A stretch of 64,000 bases of DNA from the NCBI GenBank assembly GCA_020636845.1, contig JACJXD010000001.1, positions 124,001-188,000 of the forward strand, given 5' to 3'. The translations under genes were made by a program, and so were the position numbers. The notes under the pieces were generated by a model. That model did not search any database and was not told the DNA's origin. It saw only the letters and a program-made list of their open reading frames with translations. This DNA comes from Bacteroidales bacterium (GTDB lineage Bacteria > Bacteroidota > Bacteroidia > Bacteroidales > Tenuifilaceae). Shown piece after piece: positions 52,562-61,699 of this stretch (position 1 is its first letter; every line of letters begins with the position of its first letter).

Positions 52562-52867
52562 ATGCAAAAGAATTATTCTATTAAGAAAGAAAACAAGGGG
52601 AATATAATACATGTTACCCTTGGAGGCGATTTAACCCTTAACAATATTAAAAAGTTAAAGGATGAATTTTTGACGTTGTTAAACGCCGGAAAATCAGTTA
52701 AGGTAAAAATCGCAAATGTCGAAAACATTGACCTTGGATTTATTCAACTTTTTCAATCATTTATTTGGACGGCAAAACAAAGTTCAACAGATATTCAGTT
52801 TACCTTGGATTTAAACGACCAGCAAAACATACTGTTAAGTAATGCTGGGATAACATTAAAGAATTAA
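52562..52867 (+). CDS. STAS-domain protein in the che operon
   Basis: 101 residues with the STAS fold pattern (IIHVTLGGDLTLNNIKKLKDEF, then VKVKIANVENIDLGFIQLFQSF). The Ser that is phosphorylated in anti-anti-sigma factors (DSSGL) is replaced: the loop reads NIDLGFIQL, so regulation by Ser phosphorylation is unlikely. STAS proteins directly before cheY-cheA also occur in some proteobacterial chemotaxis clusters. Probably a protein-binding module; partner unknown. Confidence 0.85.
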   Translation: MQKNYSIKKENKGNIIHVTLGGDLTLNNIKKLKDEFLTLLNAGKSVKVKIANVENIDLGFIQLFQSFIWTAKQSSTDIQFTLDLNDQQNILLSNAGITLKN

Positions 52868-52886
52868 CCTGAAACCTAAATAAATT

Positions 52887-53252
52887 ATGGCGAAAACAAT
52901 CCTAATTGTTGATGATTCTGAAAGTATTCGGGAAGTAGTCAATTTTACCCTGCAAAACGAAGGTTACGATGTTTTGATAGGTGTAGATGGTAAAGATGCT
53001 CTGAAATATTTGGATGGAAGGGCAATAGATTTAATTATTACGGACTTGCACATGCCCGAAATGGATGGCATAGAGTTAATTAAAAATGTCCGGAGAATGG
53101 GAACTTATGAGCGAATTCCAATACTGTTTCTTACTACGGAATCGCAAACTGCAAAAAAAATAGAGGCTAAGGAAGCCGGTGCTACAGGCTGGATTATTAA
53201 ACCTTTTGTTCCTGCAAAATTAATAGCTGCAATAAATAAAGTGATTAGATAA
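52887..53252 (+). CDS. cheY: chemotaxis response regulator CheY
   Basis: 121-residue receiver with D9, D10, D53 (LIITDLHMPEMDG), T83/T84 and K105 (GWIIKPF). The stop overlaps the cheA start by one base (TAATG), so it is co-translated with its kinase and is the clearest CheY of the cluster. The NVRRMGTYERIPILFLTTES segment is typical of CheY proteins paired with CheA. Confidence 0.93.
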   Translation: MAKTILIVDDSESIREVVNFTLQNEGYDVLIGVDGKDALKYLDGRAIDLIITDLHMPEMDGIELIKNVRRMGTYERIPILFLTTESQTAKKIEAKEAGATGWIIKPFVPAKLIAAINKVIR

Positions 53253-55321
53253 TGGATAGCTTTAAGAAGAAATTTGTTGAAGAGGCCATGGAGTTAATCG
53301 ACAAACTCGAAGGTGCTCTGCTAGATTTAGAAAAGAACCCACAAGATGCAGATATAATTCAGCAGGTTTTCAGAATTATGCATACCCTGAAAGGGAACAG
53401 CAGCATGTTTGGTTTTGATCTTATCGATCGCTTTACACATAATTTGGAAACCATATACGACCGTATTCGGAATGGGGAACTTTCTGTTAATAGCGAAATA
53501 CTTAACGTTACATTTGCCTCTGTTGACCATTTAAAAGAGTTGCTTAACGAGGACAACTATAACGATCCCGATTTTCAAACCGTGCATAACGGGCTAATGC
53601 TTCAGATTAATTCACTTATAAATAAGGATGATTCGGAAAAACAGGATAAGGTTGAAGGGCAAGAAGCAAAGGAAGAAAAGAAACCAGTAGCACCAGCACA
53701 ACGCGCTACATATTACGTTCTTTTTGAACCCAGCAATGGTATATTTAGTAATGGCACAAATCCTTTGTACCTTATGGATGAGTTATATTCGCTAGGAAAG
53801 GTATATAATTTTTGTCATTTCAATAGATTACCCTCTTTGCAGAGCATTGACCCGGAGTTATGCTATGCTTATTGGGAAACAATTTTAAGTACCGATAAGG
53901 ACATTAACGATATAAACGATGTATTCATTTTTGTAGAATCTGATGCAAAGTTGGAAATTCAGAAGATTAGTGATATTGATTTGACGGAAGATAAAGAATT
54001 TGTTGAAGAGGTTAAAAAATTAGCAAAAGTCCAAAAGGACATTGGCTTAGTTACTGCGCAACGTATTGCAAATCAAGCATCGGCTAGGTTGAATAAGAAA
54101 AAAACAGAAGTTATAGTTAAAGAGCGAATAGGATTTAAGGACAAGTCTGCATCGAGCATTCGTGTGTCGTCCGATAAACTGGACAGTCTGATGAATTTAG
54201 TTTCGGAGTTGGTTACTACTCAGGCACGGTTGAGTTTGTTTTCCGAACAGGTTAATGTTCCGGGATTAGTTCCGATTGTCGAGAATGTGCAAAAGTTATC
54301 GCGGCAACTTCGCGATATAGCATTTAGCATAGTGCTTATTCCTATCGAAAATTTATTTGGACGTTTCCAGCGGTTAGTTCGGGATTTATCTATTGAATTA
54401 AAAAAGGAAGTGGAATTTATTACCGAAGGAGCCGACACGGAGTTAGATAAAACTATTATTGAAAATCTTTCGGATCCTTTAATGCACATACTTCGCAACA
54501 GTATGGATCATGGCATTGAGGAAGCCGGCATTAGGCTTGCTGCAGGTAAACCTACCAAAGGAAAAATTGTTCTGAAAGCGTTTTATTCAGGGGCAAATGT
54601 AATAATTCAAGTAACCGACGACGGAGCTGGTATCGATCCTGATTTGATTAGGGAAAAGGCTATTCAAAAAGGCATAATTTCACCTGAAAAGAAGTTAACT
54701 AAGAAAGAAACGCTGGAGTTAATCTTTTTACCGGGCTTTTCGACGGCTAAAAAAGTTACCGATGTTTCGGGTCGTGGTGTGGGAATGGACGTTGTAAAAA
54801 AGAAAATATCGAATATTAGGGGCGAAGTTGATGTAGAATCGAATGTGGGAGAAGGCACTACCATTACCATTAAGTTGCCTTTAACTTTATCGATAATCGA
54901 TGGCCTTTTGGTAAGCATCGATAGTTCGCCTTACGTTATTCCTCTTGCTGCAATAGATAAAATATATGCTGTAGAGAAAAAGCAGATTTACGATACCTTT
55001 AATAATTTGGTTACGCTCGACGGAAATCAAATTCCGTTTTTCAGCCTTCGAAAAGAGTTTAACCTAAGCCAGAGTACCAATGACTTAGAGCAAGCAGTGG
55101 TAGTTAACTTTGCCGATAATAGGGTGGCTTTGGTAGTTGACCATGTTATAGGAGAGTATCAGGCAGTTTTGAAGCCTCTGGGACGGCACTATAAGAATCA
55201 TGATATATTCTCGGGTGCAACAATTTTGGGCGACGGAACGGTTGCTTTGGTTATGGATACAAACAAAATTATCAAGGATTTTTCGGGAGTGAAACACCTG
55301 TTTACTAAAAAAGAAAAATAG
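53252..55321 (+). CDS. cheA: chemotaxis histidine kinase CheA
   Basis: 689 residues. P1/HPt (about 1-105) with phospho-His H44 (MHTLKGNSSMFGF); a P2-like domain (about 150-235) of the kind binding CheY/CheB; P3 dimerisation (about 305-365, SDKLDSLMNLVSELVTTQARL); P4 ATPase (about 370-545: HILRNSMDHGIE, DDGAGID, GRGVGMDVVKKKI); P5 CheW-like (about 550-689). All catalytic motifs are intact. It autophosphorylates under receptor control and passes phosphate to CheY and CheB. Confidence 0.97.
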   Translation: MDSFKKKFVEEAMELIDKLEGALLDLEKNPQDADIIQQVFRIMHTLKGNSSMFGFDLIDRFTHNLETIYDRIRNGELSVNSEILNVTFASVDHLKELLNEDNYNDPDFQTVHNGLMLQINSLINKDDSEKQDKVEGQEAKEEKKPVAPAQRATYYVLFEPSNGIFSNGTNPLYLMDELYSLGKVYNFCHFNRLPSLQSIDPELCYAYWETILSTDKDINDINDVFIFVESDAKLEIQKISDIDLTEDKEFVEEVKKLAKVQKDIGLVTAQRIANQASARLNKKKTEVIVKERIGFKDKSASSIRVSSDKLDSLMNLVSELVTTQARLSLFSEQVNVPGLVPIVENVQKLSRQLRDIAFSIVLIPIENLFGRFQRLVRDLSIELKKEVEFITEGADTELDKTIIENLSDPLMHILRNSMDHGIEEAGIRLAAGKPTKGKIVLKAFYSGANVIIQVTDDGAGIDPDLIREKAIQKGIISPEKKLTKKETLELIFLPGFSTAKKVTDVSGRGVGMDVVKKKISNIRGEVDVESNVGEGTTITIKLPLTLSIIDGLLVSIDSSPYVIPLAAIDKIYAVEKKQIYDTFNNLVTLDGNQIPFFSLRKEFNLSQSTNDLEQAVVVNFADNRVALVVDHVIGEYQAVLKPLGRHYKNHDIFSGATILGDGTVALVMDTNKIIKDFSGVKHLFTKKEK

Positions 55322-55341
55322 AACTTAAAAAATAACGAGTT

Positions 55342-55860
55342 ATGGAAACTACAAATAAAAACAGTCTTAATTCATACTTGACATTTAAACTTGGCGACGA
55401 AGAATTTGCTGCACATGTTAGCAAGGTGCTTAACATTTTAGAAATGGTTAAAATTACGCAGGTTCCAAAGGCTCCTACTTACTTAAAAGGAGTAATTAAC
55501 CTTCGTGGTGCAGTATTGCCGGTTATAGATGCCCGTATTAAGTTTGGCATGGACGAGGCTGAATATACAAACAATACCTGCATAATTGTAATGGATATCG
55601 ATTTTGATGGAGAATCCGTTCATGTTGGAGCTATTGTCGATTCTGTACAAGCTGTGTTGGAAATTGATAATTCGCAAATTATGCCACTACCAACATTGGG
55701 CAGTCGTTATAAATCGGAGTTTATAGTGGGAATGGCAAAGGTTGACGAAAAGTTTATTATCGTTCTAAATATGGATGCGGTTTTTTCCGTGGACGAAATT
55801 ACTGAATTACAAACACAAAACATTAAGGAAGAAGAAACTGAAGAGACTTCCAGCAAGTAG
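55342..55860 (+). CDS. cheW: chemotaxis coupling protein CheW
   Basis: 172 residues with the double SH3-like CheW fold: YLTFKLGDEEFAAHVSKVLNILEM, IINLRGAVLPVIDARIKFG and the VGAIVDSVQAVLEI segment. It docks CheA to the hairpin tips of chemoreceptors such as the MCP at 3.1 kb. The C-terminal 20 residues form an acidic tail beyond the fold. 20 bp after cheA. Confidence 0.95.
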   Translation: METTNKNSLNSYLTFKLGDEEFAAHVSKVLNILEMVKITQVPKAPTYLKGVINLRGAVLPVIDARIKFGMDEAEYTNNTCIIVMDIDFDGESVHVGAIVDSVQAVLEIDNSQIMPLPTLGSRYKSEFIVGMAKVDEKFIIVLNMDAVFSVDEITELQTQNIKEEETEETSSK

Positions 55861-55892
55861 TTGGTTGCAAATTTGTATGCTATTTTCAATTC

Positions 55893-56747
55893 ATGGCCGA
55901 ATTAAATTTAAACGATATATATAGGCAACAGCTTTCTGATGCGGAATTCAAAAAGTTGAGTTCTTTTATTTATAATGAATGTGGAATAAAGTTGCCGCCT
56001 ATTAAGCGGGTAATGCTGCAATGTAGGCTTCAGAAACGGTTGCGGCATTTACAGCTAGGCACTTTTAAGGATTATATCGATTACTTGTTTAATTCGAATG
56101 GGGGTAATACCGAAATAATCCACATGCTTGATGTGGTTAGCACTAACAAAACCGATTTTTTTAGAGAATCATCCCATTTCGATTATATGCAAGAAACGGT
56201 TTTGCCGGAATTTGCAAAGAAAAATCAAATGGGAACGCTTAAAGTATGGAGTGCAGGATGTTCAAGCGGGGAGGAACCCTATACTTTGGTAATGGTGTTA
56301 TACGAATTTGCCGAAAAAAATTCAGGTTTTAATTTTTCGATTTGGGCGACGGATATTTCTACGCGTATTTTGGAAACGGCCATGAATGGGGTTTATAAGG
56401 AAGAAAAGGTTGCGGTTGTTCCTCTTAGCCTTAAAAAGAAGTACATGCTAAAGAGCAAGGATCGAATAAATCCAACCGTTAAAATGGCGCCTCATGTAAG
56501 GTCAAAAGTGAATTTTGCGCGTTTAAACTTAATGGACGAAAAGTACTCTGTTCCAGAAACGTTCGATGTGATTTTTTGCAGAAATGTTCTTATTTACTTC
56601 GACAGAGATACGCAGGAAAGTGTAATAAACAAACTTTGCAATAAGTTAAAGCCCGGAGGATACTTGTTTTTAGGACATTCCGAATCTATATTAAATATGA
56701 ATGTACCTTTAAAGCAGGTTAATCCTACAATATATATCCGGTTATAA
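55893..56747 (+). CDS. cheR: chemotaxis receptor methyltransferase CheR
   Basis: 284 residues: N-terminal helical domain (about 10-85), TNKTDFFRE (84-92), and the SAM-binding domain with WSAGCSSGEEPYTL (119-132) and FCRNVLIYFD near 229. It methylates glutamates of MCPs. The beta-subdomain loop (about 185-203) appears, by eye and from memory of the E. coli protein, as long as in pentapeptide-dependent CheRs, which fits the EYEHF tail of the MCP in this window. Confidence 0.95.
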   Translation: MAELNLNDIYRQQLSDAEFKKLSSFIYNECGIKLPPIKRVMLQCRLQKRLRHLQLGTFKDYIDYLFNSNGGNTEIIHMLDVVSTNKTDFFRESSHFDYMQETVLPEFAKKNQMGTLKVWSAGCSSGEEPYTLVMVLYEFAEKNSGFNFSIWATDISTRILETAMNGVYKEEKVAVVPLSLKKKYMLKSKDRINPTVKMAPHVRSKVNFARLNLMDEKYSVPETFDVIFCRNVLIYFDRDTQESVINKLCNKLKPGGYLFLGHSESILNMNVPLKQVNPTIYIRL

Positions 56748-56764
56748 CATAAAACTAACAAGTT

Positions 56765-57685
56765 ATGTCCGAAAAAAAAATTAGCATTTCCGATAACGAA
56801 TTACTTTCAGAACTAAAAAAGCGTTTTGAGCAAAATAAAGAGGCAGTAGATGAACTCAAAAGGCTTAATGACGAATTGATCAACGTAAATAAAAAGTTGG
56901 AGGATTCGGAAGCTCTCAAAACTCATTTTATATCGAATATAACCAACGAAATTATAAATCCGTTTACTTCGATTTTAGCCCTTTCTAAAACAATATTATC
57001 CGTAGATAAAGAAAACTGGAAGAAAGTAATATCTATGGTTGCCCTAATTCATTCGGAGGCATTTAACCTCGATTTTCAGTTGAGAAACATTTTTGTTGCT
57101 GCAAAAATTGAAGCGGGCGAAATTTTTCCAGAAATATTTAAGGTAGATGTTGTAAACCTGCTCGAAAGTGTTGTAGAATCGTTCAAGTATGAATCACGGA
57201 AAAAAAATGTGACTGTTAAGTTCACCTTTAATAATGGTTCGTATAGCGAAGCCGATAAAATATTTAAGACCGATCCCGAAAAGGTTAGGTTGGTAATTTC
57301 AAATTTACTTAGCAATGCTATTAACTTCAGTTTCGAAAATGGTATTGTAGAAATAAATGCCTTACGTGAAGATAAAAGCATTATAATTAGTGTAAAAGAT
57401 TATGGAGTTGGTATATCAAAGGAAAACCATGAAATAATTTTCGATAGATTTAAACGGCTCGATTCTGGAATAAATTCATTGAATCGAGGTCATGGACTGG
57501 GGCTTTCTGTCAACAAGGCAATAATCGACATGTTAGATGGTAAAATTTCCATCGAGAGTGAATTGGGTAAAGGATCATGCTTTACCATAATAATTCCGGA
57601 ATCCGAGGAGCCTGTAGAGGGATTTGCCTCTGATGCTAATGAAACTTTTTTTGATACAGATGCCGATGGCACTGAGTTATTCTAA
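56765..57685 (+). CDS. histidine-kinase-like protein lacking the phospho-accepting His
   Basis: 306 residues. N-terminal coiled coil (about 8-50), HisKA-like dimerisation region (about 50-118) and HATPase_c (about 160-280: LLSNAINFSF N-box, VKDYGVGIS G1, NRGHGLGLSVNKAI G2). The H-box reads ITNEIINPF where SHEIRTP is normal: Asn61 replaces the His, while the ATP site looks intact. It may bind ATP and regulate CheA or receptor arrays without autophosphorylating at the usual site. The acidic tail ends ADGTELF, echoing the tail of the 584-residue protein. Embedded between cheR and cheD, 17 bp after cheR. Confidence 0.85.
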   Translation: MSEKKISISDNELLSELKKRFEQNKEAVDELKRLNDELINVNKKLEDSEALKTHFISNITNEIINPFTSILALSKTILSVDKENWKKVISMVALIHSEAFNLDFQLRNIFVAAKIEAGEIFPEIFKVDVVNLLESVVESFKYESRKKNVTVKFTFNNGSYSEADKIFKTDPEKVRLVISNLLSNAINFSFENGIVEINALREDKSIIISVKDYGVGISKENHEIIFDRFKRLDSGINSLNRGHGLGLSVNKAIIDMLDGKISIESELGKGSCFTIIIPESEEPVEGFASDANETFFDTDADGTELF

Positions 57686-57697
57686 AAATCGGATAGT

Positions 57698-58168
57698 TTG
57701 TCAGAAGTACAATCATACTACCTATACCCATCGGCGCTGTTTGCAGAGAAGGAGGCACATTTAGTTAGCACAATATTAGGATCGTGTGTAGCTGTTTGCT
57801 TGTACGATCCCGTTTTAAACATAGGCGGAATAAACCATTTTATGTTGCCTTTATGGAATGGACAAGGGTTAGCAAGTCCTCGTTATGGAAACATTGCCAT
57901 AGAACGATTGATAGAGCGCATGCTTTTATTAGGTTCCAAGAAAGGTAATTTAAAAGGGAAAGTTTTTGGAGGAGCCGAGGTTATTGAAACCAAAGTGGCT
58001 AATTTTTATATAGGAGAACGAAACATAAAAGTTGCAGTAGATATGTTATTGGAGCAAAATATTCCTATTGTAGCAAAGAGTGTTGGCGGAAAATTAGGAC
58101 GTAAAATATTGTTTAATACGCAAACAGGCGAAGTAAAACAAAAGTATATTGAGAAGCAAAATCTTTAA
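57698..58168 (+). CDS. cheD: chemoreceptor glutamine deamidase CheD
   Basis: 156 residues; TTG start at 57698, as no ATG occurs before residue 49 and the conserved region begins at once. Catalytic Cys C30 (ILGSCVAVCLYD), H47 (GGINHFMLP) and T25 form the deamidase site; GNLKGKVFGGAEV and the NIPIVAKSVGGKLGRKI end are typical. It converts receptor Gln to Glu. In many bacteria CheD works with CheC, which is absent here. 12 bp after the kinase-like gene. Confidence 0.93.
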   Translation: MSEVQSYYLYPSALFAEKEAHLVSTILGSCVAVCLYDPVLNIGGINHFMLPLWNGQGLASPRYGNIAIERLIERMLLLGSKKGNLKGKVFGGAEVIETKVANFYIGERNIKVAVDMLLEQNIPIVAKSVGGKLGRKILFNTQTGEVKQKYIEKQNL

Positions 58169-58179
58169 TTTGGTATTTT

Positions 58180-59256
58180 ATGCAAAAAACTCGAGTTTTA
58201 ATTGTTGATGATTCTGCGCTAGTTAGGCAAACATTATCGGAAATAATATCGTCCGATCCTGAATTGGAAGTTATGGGCGTAGCTGCAGATCCTTACTTTG
58301 CTGCAAAGAAGATTGCCGATCAAGTTCCCGATGTAATTACGCTTGATGTGGAAATGCCCAGAATGGATGGCTTAACATTTCTACGAAAAATAATGACCCA
58401 GCATCCTATTCCTGTGCTAATTATTTCAAGTCTTACCGATAGAGCTACTCAAATGGGGCTAAGAGCGTTGGAGTATGGGGCTGTGGATATTATTACAAAA
58501 CCGCAACTTAACACGAAACAATTTTTCGAAGAATCTAAGATTAGAATTTGTGATGCGGTAAAAGCTGCGGCAAAGTCAAGGGTAAATCGTCGGCGAATAA
58601 CGGAAGCAGCCCAAAATGTAGAGCCTAAACTTTCGGCTGATGCCGTAATTGCTAAATCCAGTTTGCCAAAGGGACAGATGATAACTACCGATAAAGTATT
58701 GGCAGTAGGGGCATCTACCGGTGGTACTGAAGCCATTGCAAGTTTTTTAATGGCTATGCCGGTAGATTGTCCGGGTATTGTAATTGTCCAGCATATGCCC
58801 GAAAAGTTTACCACATCATTTGCTAACAGGCTGAACGATATTTGTGCAATAACGGTAAAAGAAGCACAAGATGGCGATAGCGTTTTGCAAGGACAGGCTC
58901 TTATTGCTCCGGGAAATTACCATATGATGTTAAAGCGTAGTGGTGCAAGGTATTATGTTAATGTTACCGAGGGACCGTTGGTAAACAGGCATCGACCTTC
59001 GGTTGATGTGCTATTCAGAAGTGTTGCTAAGTATGCCGGGCCTAATGCAATTGGAGTTATTATGACAGGGATGGGTGATGATGGGGCAAAAGGGTTATTG
59101 GAAATGCACGATACAGGTTCTTACACAATTGCGCAGGACGAAAAGTCGTGTGTAGTATTTGGAATGCCTCGTGAAGCAATAAAATTAGATGCTGCCGATC
59201 AGGTTATGCCTCTCGACGAAATGGCTCCTTTTATAATAAAAAAGTTCCGATACTAG
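58180..59256 (+). CDS. cheB: chemotaxis methylesterase/deamidase CheB
   Basis: 358 residues: receiver domain (1-120) with D10/D11, D56 and K107, a linker (about 130-170) and the CheB methylesterase domain (about 173-355) with the catalytic triad S179 (GASTGGTEA), H205 (VQHMPEKF) and D300/D301 (MTGMGDDGA). It removes methyl groups from MCPs when phosphorylated by CheA. Complete and of normal length. Confidence 0.96.
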   Translation: MQKTRVLIVDDSALVRQTLSEIISSDPELEVMGVAADPYFAAKKIADQVPDVITLDVEMPRMDGLTFLRKIMTQHPIPVLIISSLTDRATQMGLRALEYGAVDIITKPQLNTKQFFEESKIRICDAVKAAAKSRVNRRRITEAAQNVEPKLSADAVIAKSSLPKGQMITTDKVLAVGASTGGTEAIASFLMAMPVDCPGIVIVQHMPEKFTTSFANRLNDICAITVKEAQDGDSVLQGQALIAPGNYHMMLKRSGARYYVNVTEGPLVNRHRPSVDVLFRSVAKYAGPNAIGVIMTGMGDDGAKGLLEMHDTGSYTIAQDEKSCVVFGMPREAIKLDAADQVMPLDEMAPFIIKKFRY

Positions 59257-59336
59257 GCAATTATTCGTAAAATACCTGATATTTTTTTCGTTGGATTTAA
59301 AAATTGCCTATTTTTAAAGACAAAATAATAAATGCT

Positions 59337-61616
59337 ATGGAGCGGAACTATTCCTTGCCTTATGTTATTAAGATGACATTTCTTGGTTTTGTGGGAGGAT
59401 TACTATTTACTCTACTATTCCTTTTTATATCAGCGCTTTATTACAATTATGCCTTTTCGGCATCGGGTATTGCATCGCTTCACAGGTTTATTCCCGTATT
59501 TTACGTTATCGACTTATTGCCGATCATTGCTGCCATAGTTTCATTTTTTACATTTAAGCATATATCCAAAGTTAAGTGTGAGACAGAAAAGTCTGTTCAG
59601 GATGAAATTCATAAGCAGCGGAAATTGTACAGGTTTGTTGAGAAATTGAGGGAAGGAGATGTTTATGCCGATTATGAACCCGATGAAACTTACGCTTTAG
59701 GTAAGGCTATTATAAATCTTCGCGATAATCTTCGTAAAAGTAGCGAAGAACAAAACGAGAGGCAAAAAGAAGACGAACAACGCAGGTGGAGTGCCGAGGG
59801 AATGGCTCGATTTGGAGAAATACTTCGTCAGAACAATGATGATATTGAAGAACTTTCATTCCAAATTATAAAGAATCTGGTTAACTACGTTGGAGCCAAT
59901 CAGTCCGCCTTTTATGTTATTGAGGAGGATGGAGGAGAAAAAGTCTTTCGAATGACAGCAGCCTATGCATACGAAAGGCGCAAGTATGCCGATAAAATAT
60001 TGCCATGGGGTGAAGGGCTGGTTGGTGCATGTGCATTAGAGAAGAATACTATTATACTAAAAAAAGTTCCGGATTCATACTTGAATATAACTTCTGGGTT
60101 AGGTAAAGCAAATCCTCGTGCCTTAATTTTAATTCCTTTAAAAGTAAACGAAGAAGTACATGGCGTTATAGAAATTGCGTCGTTTAGTATTTTTGAAAAG
60201 TATCAGGTAGAATTTATGGAGAAGGTGGCCGAGAGTATTGCCACAACTATATCAACTGTTAAAATAAACTTGCAAACGGCAAGGTTACTCGAAGAATCAA
60301 GAAAGCAAGCTCAGGAGTTGGCCGAGAAGGAAGAGCAGATGCGTCAGAATATGGAGGAGTTACAAGCAACACAGGAAGAGGCAACTCGTCAATCCGAAAA
60401 GTTCATAAGTTTTTCTAATTCCGTTAACCATACTTTAATTAGAGCCGATTTTGATGTTAACGGAACTCTACTATACGCCAACCTGAAATTTTTGCAAAAA
60501 TTAGAGTATTCCGCCAATTCGGAAGTTGAAGGAAAAAATATCGATTTATTTATAAATAAGAAAGATAGAGTTTGGTTTAACGAGATTTGGAAAAATCTGA
60601 GCAAGGGCGGGAAACATTTTGAGGGTGATATGAAGTTGCTTTCGAAGACAGGCATAGATTTATGGACAATTGCCACATTTACCTGCGTTCGTAATGCTAA
60701 TGGAGGAGTAGATAAAATTTTGTTTCTTGGAATAGATACAACCGAGCAGAAAAAGCAAAGTTTGGATTTCGAAGGTCAAATAAATGCGCTAAACCGTTCT
60801 TCCATTAAAGCCGAATTTAGTCCAACTGGTGATTTGTTAGATGCTAACGACAAATTCTTGTTAACTCTGGGGTATGCTTTAAATTTTGCAAAGGAGAAAA
60901 CAATATTCGAGTTTGTTCCATCCTCGGAAAAGAAATCGCTTGAAAAACTTTGGGACGACGTAATTCATGGAATTCCCTTTGAAGGACAGTTGAAAATTGT
61001 AACTGTTCAGGAAGCAGAAAGATGGTTACGTTGTACATTTACTGCTGCTAACGATATGTACGACGAAGTTGCCAAGGTAATTCTTGTAGCCTACGATGTT
61101 ACTCGCGAGAAAATTATGGAGCAGGAAACCCAATTGCAAACCGAGCAATTGAAAAAACAGGAGGAAATGCTTCGTAATAACGAGGTTGAACTTAATCGCA
61201 AGTTGAGGGAAGCGAAAGAAGAGGTGAAGAACCAGTTTAAGGAAATTGAAAAGGTAAAAATTCGTAATGAGAAAACGCTGGAAGGATTCCTCGATGCCAT
61301 TATTACAACAGACCATGATGGAATAATCCAGTTCTTTAATAGAGCTGCCGAAGAACTTTTTGAGATAAAACGCGAGGAAGTAATTGGGCAGAGCATTCGT
61401 ATTTTATTCCCTGACGAAAGAATCGGTAACGATGAATTTTTGGATGCCTATCTTAATCCAGAGAAGGAAAAGATAACTGGACAACGCAAGGAAGTTACCA
61501 TATTCACCAAAAGTGGAAACGACATTACCGTGTTAATGCTAATTACTGAAGCAAAAATTGGACGGGAAGTAACCTATACTGCCTTTATTCAAAACATTTC
61601 TGTTGATTTGTTTTAG
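59337..61616 (+). CDS. membrane GAF/PAS sensor without output domain
   Basis: About 759 residues from the ATG at 59337 (a TTG at 59304 would add eleven). Two N-terminal membrane helices (about 14-40 and 56-76), a HAMP-like segment (about 80-140), a GAF domain (about 155-320, ILPWGEGLVGACA), a long coiled coil (about 325-365), two PAS domains (about 365-485 and 488-600), a second coiled coil (about 600-645) and a C-terminal PAS (about 645-755, AIITTDHDGIIQFFNRAAEELF). No kinase, cyclase or MCP output is present. As the last gene of the che operon it may signal by protein contact with the array. Some of the coiled coil repeats are Glu/Gln rich. Confidence 0.82.
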   Translation: MERNYSLPYVIKMTFLGFVGGLLFTLLFLFISALYYNYAFSASGIASLHRFIPVFYVIDLLPIIAAIVSFFTFKHISKVKCETEKSVQDEIHKQRKLYRFVEKLREGDVYADYEPDETYALGKAIINLRDNLRKSSEEQNERQKEDEQRRWSAEGMARFGEILRQNNDDIEELSFQIIKNLVNYVGANQSAFYVIEEDGGEKVFRMTAAYAYERRKYADKILPWGEGLVGACALEKNTIILKKVPDSYLNITSGLGKANPRALILIPLKVNEEVHGVIEIASFSIFEKYQVEFMEKVAESIATTISTVKINLQTARLLEESRKQAQELAEKEEQMRQNMEELQATQEEATRQSEKFISFSNSVNHTLIRADFDVNGTLLYANLKFLQKLEYSANSEVEGKNIDLFINKKDRVWFNEIWKNLSKGGKHFEGDMKLLSKTGIDLWTIATFTCVRNANGGVDKILFLGIDTTEQKKQSLDFEGQINALNRSSIKAEFSPTGDLLDANDKFLLTLGYALNFAKEKTIFEFVPSSEKKSLEKLWDDVIHGIPFEGQLKIVTVQEAERWLRCTFTAANDMYDEVAKVILVAYDVTREKIMEQETQLQTEQLKKQEEMLRNNEVELNRKLREAKEEVKNQFKEIEKVKIRNEKTLEGFLDAIITTDHDGIIQFFNRAAEELFEIKREEVIGQSIRILFPDERIGNDEFLDAYLNPEKEKITGQRKEVTIFTKSGNDITVLMLITEAKIGREVTYTAFIQNISVDLF

Positions 61617-61699
61617 TGCTTCATTCATCAAGTCATTATTATGACATTTCGGGAAACTGAAGGAGAAATTTGAGCGTGTAAGCCCGATATTTCTTCTAT

